This document shows positions 26,701 through 37,775 of a stretch of DNA of 64,000 nt, in pieces. The translations under genes were made by a program, and so were the position numbers. Source of the DNA: Saprospiraceae bacterium (lineage in GTDB: Bacteria > Bacteroidota > Bacteroidia > Chitinophagales > Saprospiraceae); contig JAHDCU010000002.1 in the NCBI GenBank assembly GCA_020629715.1, forward strand, positions 522,848 through 586,847, given 5' to 3'. Each line of letters starts with the position of its first letter. Positions within the stretch are counted from its first letter, which is position 1. The notes below the pieces were generated by a model. That model saw only the letters and a list, made by a program, of their open reading frames with translations. It did no database searches and was not told the origin of the DNA.

Positions 26701-27217
26701 GTTTAGCAACTTTGGTACTATGCCCACTGCAAATAATGAAAAGATAGTTTTAAATGAGATTGTAGAAGCGGTACATGACTTATTTAGAAAGCGAGAGGAT
26801 ATGGATATACACCTTGAAGAACCTATCAATGATATATATGTGTATGCTGACCGCAATCATTTGATCAGGATCTTAAATAATATTCTTAAAAATTCTATAC
26901 AAGCTATACCCGATGGTCGACGGGGCAGCATTTATATCCAGCTCAAAAGTACTAATGATAATGCCATCATCGCAGTGAAAGATAATGGTTCTGGTATACC
27001 GGAGCATATGAGGGATAAAGTATTTACACCCAATTTTACTACTAAAAGCTCTGGGACAGGTCTAGGACTTGCCATAAGCTCTACCATGATGCAATCCTTC
27101 AATGGAAGAATTTATTATGAATCTAAAGAAAATGTAGGTACTACGTTTTATCTAGAAATTCCTTTAATGAGACTTGATGATAATCGAGATAAAACTAATC
27201 GAGTATTTCTCGACTGA
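23777..27217 (+). CDS. Large multi-pass membrane sensor histidine kinase (NtrY-like)
   Basis: The 1146-residue protein begins at GTG 23777 with a membrane anchor (MKKRALFILTILFSTVLLAQ). The N-terminal 700 residues contain an extracytoplasmic segment (about 30-155), a block of around nine hydrophobic helices (about 157-420), a second soluble region (about 425-625), and two further helices. After another sensor segment comes a helix near 830-853, then a HAMP domain (TEPLNSLSRKLKEI to about 905), a HisKA domain with phospho-acceptor His924 in QVAHEIKNPLTPMKL, and a HATPase_c domain (N box NHLIRILNNILKNSIQA, KDNGSGIPEHM, GTGLGLAIS). The kinase core and HAMP resemble NtrY-type kinases; the ligand is unknown. 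No response regulator gene is adjacent. The next gene, crtZ, starts 49 bp later on the same strand. Confidence 0.88.
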   Translation: MKKRALFILTILFSTVLLAQFIIYQFVPMEGTVITAYQERLDELFNKEIDHNLEELQSFANLTCHNNGDITYWFEGFDLSSKEENTFTQRFVQSEKSDTCLIKFNLFDKYRRVNKNILPQYLHWSIVKVDLHSDYKLQIKDQIFQVEIKKLSWSPRQQKIFTTNLYLLLLLISALIVKRIKKLTIPKFLGIAMLVIFTTFFIQYFIHGSTLTKLQIFSEDNYFDVLNPSFGALILNIIAFSIIVGLFFKTQKYDISSKVDISKYFIAYFFSLGLYDYVIINIIACIHKSGIALNVENILQFDKYSLLYILLVISILFLGFLVQNNIVKTLVIANVKRSNRTLAYLIICVIHLGFSYCFLSLNMAILLAIFLLALSLMIDIYNCLHEKSILWLLWWIIIYAAFLSIVLFAVGLQKQIIDRTNKLSHIYHEVPQKLLKDLVAIREDSTVTESIEQIIQSPTNSLLDQNDIEEYLSSVINLPKKYTWKINLFDSLGTSLLLQNRETKRGFKSSLPYLKNISRRIYFDHLIGQFVLVLEGRNNQSFTNPNLNLIVKTEAKKIELDNYSLFLQTEVQYSHGLSSNTHSQYSSLSEGVYYFGNTAVIIHQVDNNIKLISTQKVAKILKPLSLFSYLFCLIGCYTILSLYLISKFSPQWLGVLSEINLLPLRSLRTKIQISVLVLIIFSFIVIGIVTVFFFSNELKRNEQIGKNYRIDLLIKDIDSRLSEITSQDAAINAISSQLFELKKVHNVDLRLYNNQGYELFSSISDQSTTTIPYNIYKTILKDGKTYNSYIESNQDIYIKLSPNGLSSLGILQVKTPVSRGTTYKITEFISTILNVYVFLFLLAGAIAIAIANSITEPLNSLSRKLKEIKLGRKNQELIYNSKDEVGQLIITYNRMIKELESSVNILARTERDMAWREMAKQVAHEIKNPLTPMKLSIQYLEKAIESRPEEAMQLIGKVSNTLIEQIDNLSQIAGEFSNFGTMPTANNEKIVLNEIVEAVHDLFRKREDMDIHLEEPINDIYVYADRNHLIRILNNILKNSIQAIPDGRRGSIYIQLKSTNDNAIIAVKDNGSGIPEHMRDKVFTPNFTTKSSGTGLGLAISSTMMQSFNGRIYYESKENVGTTFYLEIPLMRLDDNRDKTNRVFLD

Positions 27218-27246
27218 TCCATCAACTATCAAACTGTAATCATGTT

Positions 27247-27254
27247 TAAGTTTG
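27247..27254 (+). promoter_or_regulatory. Candidate -7 element for crtZ
   Basis: TAAGTTTG in the 49-bp gap before crtZ matches TAnnTTTG, 13 bp ahead of the start codon; no -33 TTG is seen. A nearly leaderless crtZ transcript is possible. Confidence 0.35.
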
Positions 27255-27266
27255 TAAATTAGCCGT

Positions 27267-27731
27267 ATGCAATTTTTAATATATACTCTGGTAGTTATCA
27301 TGACCTTTATTGCAATGGAATTCGTTGCTTGGTTTACTCATAAATATGTGATGCATGGCTTCTTATGGTCATGGCATGCCGACCATCACGATCCCGATTT
27401 ACAACATGGTTTTTTTGAAAAAAATGATCTCTTTTTTCTCGTATTTGCCATTCCTAGTATGCTTTGCTACTTATTTGGCTCCTTTGTACCTGAACTGAGG
27501 TTCTTGTTTTTCATAGGTGTAGGAATATCACTATATGGTCTTACTTACTTTCTTGTGCATGACGTTTATATACATAAGAGGTTTTCATGGTTCAAGCATC
27601 TCGATAATAAACACTCTAGAGCTATACTACGTGCCCATGGGGCACATCATGCAAGCAAAGTAAAAGATGACGGAGAGTCATTTGGACTATTGATTGTAGC
27701 TAGAAAGTACTACCAAACTCGTAAAAAATAA
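27267..27731 (+). CDS. crtZ: Beta-carotene 3-hydroxylase (CrtZ, fatty acid hydroxylase superfamily)
   Basis: This 154-residue integral membrane di-iron enzyme hydroxylates the beta-ionone rings of carotenoids (beta-carotene to zeaxanthin). All histidine clusters are present: H25 and H30 in HKYVMH, H37/H40/H41 in HADHH, H98 and H103 in HDVYIH, and H124/H127/H128 in HGAHH. Hydrophobic helices lie at about 5-22, 56-75 and 78-97. The length is normal for CrtZ. Other carotenoid genes are not in the window, so the pigment pathway is inferred to be encoded elsewhere. It ends convergent with sucD, with a hairpin between. Confidence 0.92.
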   Translation: MQFLIYTLVVIMTFIAMEFVAWFTHKYVMHGFLWSWHADHHDPDLQHGFFEKNDLFFLVFAIPSMLCYLFGSFVPELRFLFFIGVGISLYGLTYFLVHDVYIHKRFSWFKHLDNKHSRAILRAHGAHHASKVKDDGESFGLLIVARKYYQTRKK

Positions 27732-27763
27732 AAAGCTCATCATACTTTTCAGTAGATGAGCTT
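27724..27763 (-). terminator. Terminator for the eno-divIC-sucD segment
   Basis: A 9-bp stem (27733-27741 with 27755-27763, 13-nt loop) is followed on the minus strand by a T-rich tail. The plus-strand side lacks a T run, so it serves mainly sucD. Confidence 0.75.
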
Positions 27764-27796
27764 ATATAACTTCTTGGATAATAAGTTATATAATTA

Positions 27797-28669
27797 TTAT
27801 CCTTTTAATGCCTTTAGCATGGTCTGGCCAATATCAGCTGGTGAATTCACAACATGAATTCCACATGCAGCCATTATTTCCATTTTCGCTTCTGCAGTAT
27901 CATCTTTTCCGCCTATGATTGCACCAGCATGTCCCATAGTTCTACCCTTGGGAGCAGTTTGACCTGCAATAAATCCTACTACAGGTTTTGTTGCATTTTC
28001 CTTAATCCAGCGAGCTGCATCAGCTTCCATGTTACCACCGATTTCGCCAATCATAATAATTCCGTCTGTATCAGGATCTTCCATAAGGAGTTGCACAGCA
28101 TCCTTGGTGGTAGTACCCACTATTGGATCACCACCAATACCTATACAAGTGCTCTGACCTAATCCTGCCTTGGTAACCTGATCAACAGCCTCATATGTAA
28201 GAGTACCTGATCTAGAAACAATGCCTATCCTACCTGGATTATGAATAAAACCAGGCATGATACCTACCTTAGCTTCACCTGGAGTCATGACACCAGGACA
28301 ATTAGGCCCAATAAGTCTACAGTCAAATTTTTCAATGTAAGCTTTGACCTTAACCATATCCTGAACCGGAATACCTTCCGTAATACAGATGATTACTTTG
28401 ATACCTGCTTCTGCCGCTTCCATGACCGCATCACCTGCAAATCTTGGAGGTACAAAAATGATGGAAGTGTCTGCACCAACTTTTTCTACAGCTTCTACTA
28501 CGGAATTGAATACGGGCTTATCTAGATGTGTAGATCCCCCTTTCCCGGGAGTCACTCCACCGACCACATTAGTACCATACTCGATCATCTGACCAGCATG
28601 AAAACTACCTTCTTTTCCGGTAAAACCCTGTACTATGATTTTTGAATTCTTATCAACAAGAACACTCAT
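27797..28669 (-). CDS. sucD: Succinyl-CoA synthetase alpha subunit
   Basis: This 290-residue protein is the CoA-binding alpha subunit of succinyl-CoA synthetase, which makes ATP or GTP from succinyl-CoA in the TCA cycle. The CoA-binding Rossmann region is visible as [17 protein letters not shown] and [12 protein letters not shown]; the ligase motif as [19 protein letters not shown] and [13 protein letters not shown]; and the phosphorylated histidine lies in [13 protein letters not shown]. The beta subunit gene (sucC) is not adjacent, which is common in Bacteroidota. It lies 11 bp downstream of the divIC-like gene. Confidence 0.96.
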   Translation of the reverse strand: MSVLVDKNSKIIVQGFTGKEGSFHAGQMIEYGTNVVGGVTPGKGGSTHLDKPVFNSVVEAVEKVGADTSIIFVPPRFAGDAVMEAAEAGIKVIICITEGIPVQDMVKVKAYIEKFDCRLIGPNCPGVMTPGEAKVGIMPGFIHNPGRIGIVSRSGTLTYEAVDQVTKAGLGQSTCIGIGGDPIVGTTTKDAVQLLMEDPDTDGIIMIGEIGGNMEADAARWIKENATKPVVGFIAGQTAPKGRTMGHAGAIIGGKDDTAEAKMEIMAACGIHVVNSPADIGQTMLKALKG

Positions 28670-28680
28670 TCTCTATATAT

Positions 28681-28971
28681 TTATTCTACGATATAAACTT
28701 TTTCACCATCCTTATGCATAAAGTATTTTTCCCTTGCATATCTCTCGATGTCTTTTTCAAAATCTATTTTTTCTTGCTTCACCTCTGCTAAACGTTTGAT
28801 ATACTCTTCTTTTTTCATTTCCAATCTATCAAGCCCTCTACCGAGCTTATAATTATCTTGAAAATTATATTTATCAAAAAAAGACATCCATATAACAAAA
28901 ACAAGTAATGTCAAAGTGTATTTATTAAACCAAGATGCATCAAGAACAAAAGAAACGTTATTCTTTTTCAT
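28681..28971 (-). CDS. FtsB/DivIC-type septum formation initiator
   Basis: The 96-residue protein is a bitopic membrane protein with one transmembrane helix (YTLTLLVFVIWMSFF, about residues 18-32) and a coiled-coil region (residues 45-80, with many K and E and heptad spacing), ending in ERYAREKYFMHKDGEKVYIV, the motif conserved in FtsB/DivIC proteins. These proteins form a complex with FtsL and FtsQ at the division septum. Location between eno and sucD matches the frequent eno-ftsB linkage in bacteria. Confidence 0.88.
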   Translation of the reverse strand: MKKNNVSFVLDASWFNKYTLTLLVFVIWMSFFDKYNFQDNYKLGRGLDRLEMKKEEYIKRLAEVKQEKIDFEKDIERYAREKYFMHKDGEKVYIVE

Positions 28972-29011
28972 AAGTAAATTGTAGTTTTCTTAGTTAAAGA
29001 TAGCCAAATAA

Positions 29012-31416
<2,405 letters not shown>

Positions 31417-31456
31417 AGATCATTTGTTGGTTATGTAAAGATAAAATTCATATTAT

Positions 31457-31494
31457 AAAAAAAGGCGATAAGATGTCCATCATTATCGCCTTTT
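31457..31494 (-). terminator. Terminator of the ribosomal superoperon
   Basis: A 12-bp perfect stem (31460-31471 with 31483-31494, 11-nt loop) followed on the minus strand by six T residues and then A/T-rich sequence. It follows rplQ by 20 bp and ends the 18-kb superoperon. Confidence 0.88.
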
Positions 31495-31513
31495 ATGTTA
31501 TTTCGAATTCAAT

Positions 31514-31975
31514 TTATTCTTCTTCACTAGTATTAGAGACTGGTGCCGCTGCTTTACTTTTACCGCCTCTCCTTCTTCGTCTTCCTGAAGATGTTTTGCC
31601 TGAAGTACTATAAACATCATTGAAATCTACAAATTCGATCATTGCTGTTTCAGCACCATCACCTTGTCTGAATCCTGTCTTTATTACTCTTAAATAGCCT
31701 CCAGGTCTGTTCGCTACTCTTGGAGCAACTACATCAAATAATTCTTTAATGGCTTCCTTGTCCTGTAGATAGCTAAAAACCACTCTTCTATTGTGAGTAT
31801 CGTTTGACTTTGATTTAGTGACTAAAGGCTCTAGATACACTCGAAGTGCTTTTGCCTTTGCCAATGTTGTATTGATTCTTTTATGCTCAATAATAGCGCA
31901 TGAAAGATTTTTCATAAGAGCTTTTCTATGCCCTTTTTGTCTTCCTAAGTGGTTAATTTTTTTACCGTGTCTCAC
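31514..31975 (-). CDS. rplQ: 50S ribosomal protein L17
   Basis: L17 (153 residues) binds 23S rRNA near the exit tunnel. The start is GTG ([20 protein letters not shown]); [20 protein letters not shown] and [20 protein letters not shown] follow. The C-terminus has a basic [10 protein letters not shown] extension and an acidic end, as is usual in Bacteroidota. It is the last gene of the superoperon, 121 bp after rpoA, the longest internal gap apart from none other of note. Confidence 0.97.
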   Translation of the reverse strand: MRHGKKINHLGRQKGHRKALMKNLSCAIIEHKRINTTLAKAKALRVYLEPLVTKSKSNDTHNRRVVFSYLQDKEAIKELFDVVAPRVANRPGGYLRVIKTGFRQGDGAETAMIEFVDFNDVYSTSGKTSSGRRRRRGGKSKAAAPVSNTSEEE

Positions 31976-32096
31976 TTTTAATAATTTTTATATCACTAAT
32001 TAAGATCTATTCTATGGCTTGAAATTATGATCTAATCGTAAATATATTATCTAATTATCCAGTCCATTTAGACTGAGCCAATACGACAACTTTATT

Positions 32097-33095
32097 CTAT
32101 TCTTCGTCTAACTTATACTTAGATAAATCCATTCCGAAAGTCAAACCTTTATTCATCAGAAGCTCTTCAATCTCTACAAGAGACTTTTTACCAAAGTTTC
32201 TGAATTTCAGAAGTTCGTGAGTATCATACTTCACCATTTCTCCAAGACTATTGATCTTAGCAGCTTTGAGGCAGTTATATGCTCTTACTGATAAGTCAAG
32301 ATCTTCTAGTGAAGTCTTAAGTAGCTTACGCATGTGTAATATATGCTCATCCACTATGTTATCCTCTCTAGTAGTGGCATCATCGAAAGTGATATTCTCA
32401 TCTGTTATCAACATAAGATGCTGAATCATAATCCTAGACGCTTCTTTTACAGCATCTTCTGGATGTATTGTACCATCAGTCTTTAAATCGATGGTTAGTT
32501 TTTCATAATCCGTTCTTTGACCTACACGAGTACTTTCAATTTTATATGAAACTTTTTTGACCGGAGTATAGATAGCATCAACTGGAATTACACCAATAGG
32601 TGCATCTTTTGGTAAATTTTCATCAGCGGGAACATATCCTCTACCCTTGGTAACTGTAAGCTCGATTTCCAAAGTTACAGAAGAATCCATATTGCAAATT
32701 ACTAATTCAGGATTCATTACTTTAAACACATTAGTATGGCTTTCAATATCACCAGCTAAAAAAGAATCTTTACCACTGATAGTTAGGTATACCTTTTCTT
32801 CTAATGATTCTTCATCTACGATGAGAGGCTTTAACCTTACTTGCTTGAAATTTAAGATTATATCAACCACATCTTGAACCACACCTTTTATGGTAGCAAA
32901 CTCATGATCTACACCCGCCATCCTTACGGCACTAATTGCATAACCTTCTAATGAGGAAAGCAATACTCGTCTTAAGGAATTGCCTATTGTTTGACCAAAT
33001 CCCGGCTCTAGTGGACGAAATTCAAAAGTACCTTCAAAATCGGTAGCTTTTTGAAGTATAATTTTATCAGGCTTTTGAAAATTAAGTATACTCAT
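32097..33095 (-). CDS. rpoA: RNA polymerase alpha subunit
   Basis: The 332-residue alpha subunit nucleates RNA polymerase assembly and contacts upstream promoter DNA and activators. The N-terminal domain shows FEFRPLEPGFGQTIGNSLRR and LLSSLEGYAI; the C-terminal domain has LDLSVRAYNCLKAAKINSLG, the two helix-hairpin-helix segments and FGKKSLVEIEELL. Located between rpsD and rplQ as in most bacteria. Confidence 0.98.
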   Translation of the reverse strand: MSILNFQKPDKIILQKATDFEGTFEFRPLEPGFGQTIGNSLRRVLLSSLEGYAISAVRMAGVDHEFATIKGVVQDVVDIILNFKQVRLKPLIVDEESLEEKVYLTISGKDSFLAGDIESHTNVFKVMNPELVICNMDSSVTLEIELTVTKGRGYVPADENLPKDAPIGVIPVDAIYTPVKKVSYKIESTRVGQRTDYEKLTIDLKTDGTIHPEDAVKEASRIMIQHLMLITDENITFDDATTREDNIVDEHILHMRKLLKTSLEDLDLSVRAYNCLKAAKINSLGEMVKYDTHELLKFRNFGKKSLVEIEELLMNKGLTFGMDLSKYKLDEE

Positions 33096-33134
33096 AATAT
33101 GAAACTTACTAAGATGATGGTAAAAAAACTTTAA

Positions 33135-33746
33135 TTACTTCGAGTACAGCTCGACTATCAACTGTTCATTGATATTTTCAGGTATGGTATCTCTTTCAGG
33201 GTATTGTAAGAAAACACCTTCCATCTTATCAGGATTCCATTCCAACCAAGGAAATTTTCTGACATCAGAACGGCTCGCCATACTATTAGAAATTACCTCC
33301 AATCCAGCGCTTTTCCCTCTTACTGAGACAACATCACCAGCCCTTAAAGACACAGAGGGTACATTTGATAAAACACCATTTACTAGTATATGTTTATGCG
33401 ATACCAGCTGTCTAGCAGCTCTCCTTGTAGGAGCCATGCCTAGACGATATACAGTATTATCCAACCTTGCTTCCAATAACTGAAGCAAAATCTCACCCGT
33501 TACACCTTTCTTTGAAGTCGCTTTATCAAATAGATTACGAAACTGTCTTTCTAATACACCATACGTGTACTTAGCTTTTTGCTTCTCTTTTAATTGATTC
33601 GCATAATCAGACTTTTGTTTTCTTCTTTTCGAAGGACCGTGTTGTCCAGGAGGATATTTCCTTTTTTCGAAAGAACGGTCAGCTCCGAAGATAGATTCTC
33701 CGAATGATCTTGATTTTTTAGTCTTTGGACCAGTATATCTTGCCAT
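33135..33746 (-). CDS. rpsD: 30S ribosomal protein S4
   Basis: S4 (203 residues) is a primary 16S rRNA binder and can repress its own operon in other bacteria. [20 protein letters not shown] starts the protein without the zinc-binding Cys cluster of some S4 proteins; the S4 RNA-binding domain is seen as [20 protein letters not shown] and [12 protein letters not shown] start, 24 bp after rpsK. Confidence 0.98.
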   Translation of the reverse strand: MARYTGPKTKKSRSFGESIFGADRSFEKRKYPPGQHGPSKRRKQKSDYANQLKEKQKAKYTYGVLERQFRNLFDKATSKKGVTGEILLQLLEARLDNTVYRLGMAPTRRAARQLVSHKHILVNGVLSNVPSVSLRAGDVVSVRGKSAGLEVISNSMASRSDVRKFPWLEWNPDKMEGVFLQYPERDTIPENINEQLIVELYSK

Positions 33747-33770
33747 AGCAGCTCTTAATTTCTGATTTTA

Positions 33771-34157
33771 TTAAACTCTTCTTTTCTTAGGTGGACGACA
33801 ACCGTTGTGTGGAACGGGAGTCACATCTTTAATACGAGTAACCTTTATACCTGCACCGTCAATAGATCGAATTGCAGATTCTCTTCCGCTACCAGGGCCT
33901 TTGACATACACCTCAACAGTTCTTAACCCGGCATCGTAAGCAGTTTGACTAGCCTCTGTAGCCGCTATTTGAGCAGCATAAGGAGTATTTTTCTTTGACC
34001 CTCTAAAACCTGCCTTACCAGCAGAACTCCATGATATTACCTGCCCCTGTTTATTACAAAGACTAATTATAATATTATTGAAAGAAGCTTGTATATAAGC
34101 GATGCCATTTGGCTCAACAATAACTTTACGTTTTTTTGATACTTTTCCTTTAGCCAT
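33771..34157 (-). CDS. rpsK: 30S ribosomal protein S11
   Basis: S11 (128 residues) forms the platform near the mRNA exit and anti-SD region. [40 protein letters not shown] and the closing [18 protein letters not shown] are characteristic. Its ATG overlaps the rpsM stop by one base (TAATG), indicating coupled translation. Confidence 0.98.
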   Translation of the reverse strand: MAKGKVSKKRKVIVEPNGIAYIQASFNNIIISLCNKQGQVISWSSAGKAGFRGSKKNTPYAAQIAATEASQTAYDAGLRTVEVYVKGPGSGRESAIRSIDGAGIKVTRIKDVTPVPHNGCRPPKKRRV

Positions 34158-34534
34158 TATTTGGTAGCTTTTTTCTTATTAGCAACAGTTTTCTTACGAC
34201 CTTTTCGAGTTCGGGCATTTGTCTTTGTATTTTGACCTCTCACAGGTAAACCACGTCTATGACGAAGCCCTCTGTAACAAGCGATATCCATAAGACGTTT
34301 GATATTCAACTGAACTTCAGACCTTAACTCTCCCTCTACGGTATGTTCATTTTGAATCTGGGCAGAAATATTCTTAATATTCTCATCACTCCAATCCAAA
34401 ACCTTCACTGACTGATCAATACCTGCCTTTTCTAGTATTTGTTCTGCTTTAGTGGAACCTATACCATAGATATAAGTTAAACTTATAACACCTCTTTTAT
34501 TACGAGGTAAATCGACGCCTGCTATCCTTGCCAT
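34157..34534 (-). CDS. rpsM: 30S ribosomal protein S13
   Basis: S13 (125 residues) lies in the 30S head and contacts the P-site tRNA through its tail. [54 protein letters not shown] and the basic C-terminus are visible. It follows rpmJ by 5 bp. Confidence 0.98.
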   Translation of the reverse strand: MARIAGVDLPRNKRGVISLTYIYGIGSTKAEQILEKAGIDQSVKVLDWSDENIKNISAQIQNEHTVEGELRSEVQLNIKRLMDIACYRGLRHRRGLPVRGQNTKTNARTRKGRKKTVANKKKATK

Positions 34535-34539
34535 ATCTA

Positions 34540-34656
34540 TTATCCTTGTCTTTGCTTAAACCTAGGGTTCTTCTTATTGATTACGTAAAGCTTACCTTTA
34601 CGTCTTACGATCTTACAATCTGAAGATCTCTTTTTAATTGACGCTCTTACTTTCAT
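34540..34656 (-). CDS. rpmJ: 50S ribosomal protein L36, zinc-free type
   Basis: A 38-residue protein reads from ATG 34656: [20 protein letters not shown] then [18 protein letters not shown]. This is L36, between infA and rpsM as expected. Only one Cys (position 14) of the usual zinc ligands remains, and the His position is Phe, so it does not bind zinc. Confidence 0.96.
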   Translation of the reverse strand: MKVRASIKKRSSDCKIVRRKGKLYVINKKNPRFKQRQG

Positions 34657-34662
34657 AATTGC

Positions 34663-34881
34663 TTATTTATACCTATATGTGATTCTTCCTCTTGATAAAT
34701 CATACGGTGACATCTCAACCGCAACTTTATCACCAGGTAAAATACGTATGTAATGCATTCTCATTTTCCCTGAAATAGTAGCAACGATAACATGACCATT
34801 TTCGAGACGTACTCTAAACATGGCGTTTGATAACGCCTCATCTATTATACCATCCTGCTTTATTAAATCCTGTTTTGCCAT
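34663..34881 (-). CDS. infA: Translation initiation factor IF-1
   Basis: IF-1 (72 residues) is an OB-fold protein binding the 30S A site during initiation. [40 protein letters not shown] and the final [13 protein letters not shown] are standard. It follows map by 24 bp. Confidence 0.98.
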   Translation of the reverse strand: MAKQDLIKQDGIIDEALSNAMFRVRLENGHVIVATISGKMRMHYIRILPGDKVAVEMSPYDLSRGRITYRYK

Positions 34882-34905
34882 ATTTTTATTTCGGAGTGCA
34901 AATAT

Positions 34906-35724
34906 CTACTTTTTTAGCGATATTTCCACTAGTTCGGGATTATTTTTAATCGCTTCCTCAAGAAAAGAATGATCAGATAAAATATCAGCCTTTTCTTTTC
35001 TCACGACTACAGTATGTTCATAATGCGCTGAGGGAGTTCCATCCTTAGTAAGAATAGTCCAACCATCTTTAGATTGCTTAACTTCTTTTTTACCAAGATT
35101 CACCATTGGTTCAATAGCTATAACAAGACCATCCTTTAATAAAACGCCCTTACCTCTTCTTCCATAGTTAGGTACTTCCGGTGCTTCGTGCAGCTCTCTA
35201 CCGAGTCCGTGCCCTACAAGTTCCCGAACTACACCATAACCATACAACTTTTCAGTATGCTTCTGAACAGCATAACCTATGTCGCCTATTCGGTTACCTA
35301 TAATTGCCGACTCAATTCCTTTATATAAGCTTTGCCTTGTTGCAACCAGTAGTTGCATTATATTTTCACTTATTTCTCCTATTGCGAAAGTATAGGCAGC
35401 ATCTCCATAAAAACCATGATTAATAACACCACAGTCCACACTCACAATGTCGCCATCCCTAAATTCAATATCGGAAGGAATACCATGTACAACACTATCA
35501 TTAACCGAGATACATAAAGTTGACGGAAAACCACCATAACCTTTAAAACCAGGTATAGCATTATTAGTACGAATAAACTCTTCAGCCTTAGAATCTATAT
35601 GGGAACCTGTTACTCCTGGCTTTAACAACTTTGCAACCAGTTCGAGCGTACGACTAACCAAAAGGCAGTTTTGCCTAATTAGCTCAACTTCTTCATCAGT
35701 CTTAAGAAATATTGACTTTTTCAT
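34906..35724 (-). CDS. map: Methionine aminopeptidase type I
   Basis: The 272-residue metalloenzyme removes N-terminal Met from nascent proteins. The metal ligands are visible: DIVSVDCGVINHGFYGDAAY (two Asp), GHGLGRELHEAPEVPNYG (His), VIAIEPMVNLG (Glu) and HYEHTVVV (Glu, His). Family members in the spc cluster between secY and infA are common. Confidence 0.97.
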   Translation of the reverse strand: MKKSIFLKTDEEVELIRQNCLLVSRTLELVAKLLKPGVTGSHIDSKAEEFIRTNNAIPGFKGYGGFPSTLCISVNDSVVHGIPSDIEFRDGDIVSVDCGVINHGFYGDAAYTFAIGEISENIMQLLVATRQSLYKGIESAIIGNRIGDIGYAVQKHTEKLYGYGVVRELVGHGLGRELHEAPEVPNYGRRGKGVLLKDGLVIAIEPMVNLGKKEVKQSKDGWTILTKDGTPSAHYEHTVVVRKEKADILSDHSFLEEAIKNNPELVEISLKK

Positions 35725-35753
35725 GATTGTATGCCTTCAGTAATGCGCGGGTA

Positions 35754-37109
35754 TTACATACCGGCACCGATCTGCTGCATACCACTGCGGCCCTTTAACT
35801 TACCTGACTTAACCAAACCTTCGTACTTTCTCGCTAATAGGTAACTCTCAATTTGTTGCAATGTGTCTAGTACAACTCCTACCAAAATAAGTAGAGATGT
35901 ACCACCAAAGAACAATGCGAAACCATCATTAACACCAAAAATAGCAACCACTGCTGGTAAAATTGAAATCAAACCTAAGAAAATTGAACCCGGTAATGTG
36001 ATTCGTGTAGTTAAAGAATCAATAAAATCTTGAGTCTGTTTACCAGGCTTTATTCCAGGAATAAATGCATTTTGTCTTTTTAAGTACTCTGCATACTGCT
36101 GTGGATTTACAAGTAATGCAGTATATACATATGTAAATATCACTATCAAAAAGAAAAATAATATATTATAGGGTAAAGATTTCCAATCATTAAGAGCACC
36201 AACAAATCCTCCTTGAGCTTCACCACTTGCCCATTGAGCGATAGTACCTGGCAAAAACATTATTGCCTGTGCAAAGATAATTGGCATTACCCCCGCTGCG
36301 TTCACCTTTAAAGGAATGTAGTCCCGTGCTCCAGCGGTAGGAATATTAGAAGCTCCTCTTCCTACCATACGCTTAGCAAATTGTAAAGGAATTTTCCTGA
36401 TTCCTTGTACAATTAATACAGTAAGAACTATAACAGCAAAAAATAGTAAAAACTCAATAACTAAAAATAAAGGTCCTGTATTGTCTAATTGATTTGTGAG
36501 CTCGTACGCAACAGCACCTGGAAGGCTAGCAATGATACCTATCATTATTAGTAAAGATATACCATTACCAATTCCCTTATCCGTTATTTTTTCACCTATC
36601 CACATGGCGAAAATCGTACCCGTAGATAAAATAACAATATTACTAAACCAAAATAGTGTCGGACTTAAACTTGGATCGACAGCACCCTGAGATGAAACAA
36701 GTGTAAGATAACCACCACCCTGCACAATAGTAATTAGAACCGTGAGGATTCTTGTTATCTGCGTAATTTTTTTACGACCGGATTCCCCTTCTTTTTGTTG
36801 AAGCCTTTGAAAGTAAGGAACAGCAAATCCTAATAACTGAATGATTATAGAAGCTGTAATATAAGGCATTATACCAAGAGCGAATACCGAAGCTGTATTA
36901 AACGCCCCTCCTGTAAACGAATTGATTAAACCAAATAACTCATTTCCTTGCGATTCAATACCAGCTGATAAAATATCAGAGTTAACTCCTGGCAATACTA
37001 CAAATGAGCCAAATCGAAAGACTGCTAACATTAGAAGCGTAAACATTATACGATTACGCAATTCATCAATCTTCCAAATATTCTTAAGCGTCTCTATAAA
37101 TTTATTCAT
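35754..37109 (-). CDS. secY: Protein translocase subunit SecY
   Basis: SecY (451 residues) is the channel-forming subunit of the inner-membrane Sec translocon, which also exports the T9SS cargo and components into the periplasm. About ten hydrophobic helices are visible; motifs include RNRIMFTLLMLAVFRFGSFV, FALGIMPYITASIIIQLL, KITDKGIGNGISLLIM and IPGIKPGKQTQDFIDSLTTR. ATG start, 8 bp after rplO. Confidence 0.98.
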   Translation of the reverse strand: MNKFIETLKNIWKIDELRNRIMFTLLMLAVFRFGSFVVLPGVNSDILSAGIESQGNELFGLINSFTGGAFNTASVFALGIMPYITASIIIQLLGFAVPYFQRLQQKEGESGRKKITQITRILTVLITIVQGGGYLTLVSSQGAVDPSLSPTLFWFSNIVILSTGTIFAMWIGEKITDKGIGNGISLLIMIGIIASLPGAVAYELTNQLDNTGPLFLVIEFLLFFAVIVLTVLIVQGIRKIPLQFAKRMVGRGASNIPTAGARDYIPLKVNAAGVMPIIFAQAIMFLPGTIAQWASGEAQGGFVGALNDWKSLPYNILFFFLIVIFTYVYTALLVNPQQYAEYLKRQNAFIPGIKPGKQTQDFIDSLTTRITLPGSIFLGLISILPAVVAIFGVNDGFALFFGGTSLLILVGVVLDTLQQIESYLLARKYEGLVKSGKLKGRSGMQQIGAGM

Positions 37110-37117
37110 AATTACGA

Positions 37118-37564
37118 CTATCCTACAGTTACCACACCACCGTTAGCTTCCACTTTACTCCTTCCTGAGTCAGTAGCCGCATCTACAGTTATATTTATTT
37201 TAGCACTTAACTCTCCAGAGCCAAGAAGCTTAACAAGATCATTCTTCTTTACAATTCCTTTTTCTACGAGAACATCTCTTGTGAAATCAGAGATTCCATA
37301 TTTATCGGCGAAAAACTGAATTTGACCAGTATTCAACCCAACATAATTCTTCCTGTTATGATTTTTGAAACCTCTTTTAGGAAGACGCATTTGAATTGGC
37401 ATTTGACCTCCTTCAAAATTTTTCTTCTTACTCCAACCAGATCTAGATTTAGCACCTTTATGACCTCTTGTAGAAGTACCGCCTCTTCCTGATCCTTGAC
37501 CTCTAGCTATTCTTTTACCTGACTTAACAGATCCCTTAGATGGTTTTAATGTATGTAATTCCAT
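37118..37564 (-). CDS. rplO: 50S ribosomal protein L15
   Basis: L15 (148 residues). MELHTLKPSKGSVKSGKRIA, the GRGGTSTRGHKGAKSRSG glycine/basic segment and MPIQMRLPKRGFKNHNRK are typical. Follows rpmD by 10 bp. Confidence 0.97.
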   Translation of the reverse strand: MELHTLKPSKGSVKSGKRIARGQGSGRGGTSTRGHKGAKSRSGWSKKKNFEGGQMPIQMRLPKRGFKNHNRKNYVGLNTGQIQFFADKYGISDFTRDVLVEKGIVKKNDLVKLLGSGELSAKINITVDAATDSGRSKVEANGGVVTVG

Positions 37565-37574
37565 GATCTATTAT

Positions 37575-37754
37575 TTATGCTTCTTCTACAATTAGTAGAT
37601 GAGCAACCTTATTAATCATACCCTGTACTTGAGGAGAAACCTCTTTGATCACAGAGTGATTCATTTTTTTAAGACCTAAAGCCTTAATGGTATCCTTTTG
37701 CCGTTGTGGACGGTCAATTGTACTTTTTACCTGTGTTATTCTTAATTTCTTCAT
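37575..37754 (-). CDS. rpmD: 50S ribosomal protein L30
   Basis: The 59-residue protein reads MKKLRITQVKSTIDRPQRQK then DTIKALGLKKMNHSVIKEVS, a short L30 of the bacterial type. It lies between rpsE and rplO, its usual position. The ATG is at 37754 and the stop at 37575-37577. Confidence 0.96.
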   Translation of the reverse strand: MKKLRITQVKSTIDRPQRQKDTIKALGLKKMNHSVIKEVSPQVQGMINKVAHLLIVEEA

Positions 37755-37775
37755 AATCCAGTAAATTATAGGCGA

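Noticed and set aside
31976-32096. Possible regulatory RNA in the rpoA-rplQ gap
   Set aside because: 121 bp of A/T-rich sequence without a clear stem or consensus promoter.
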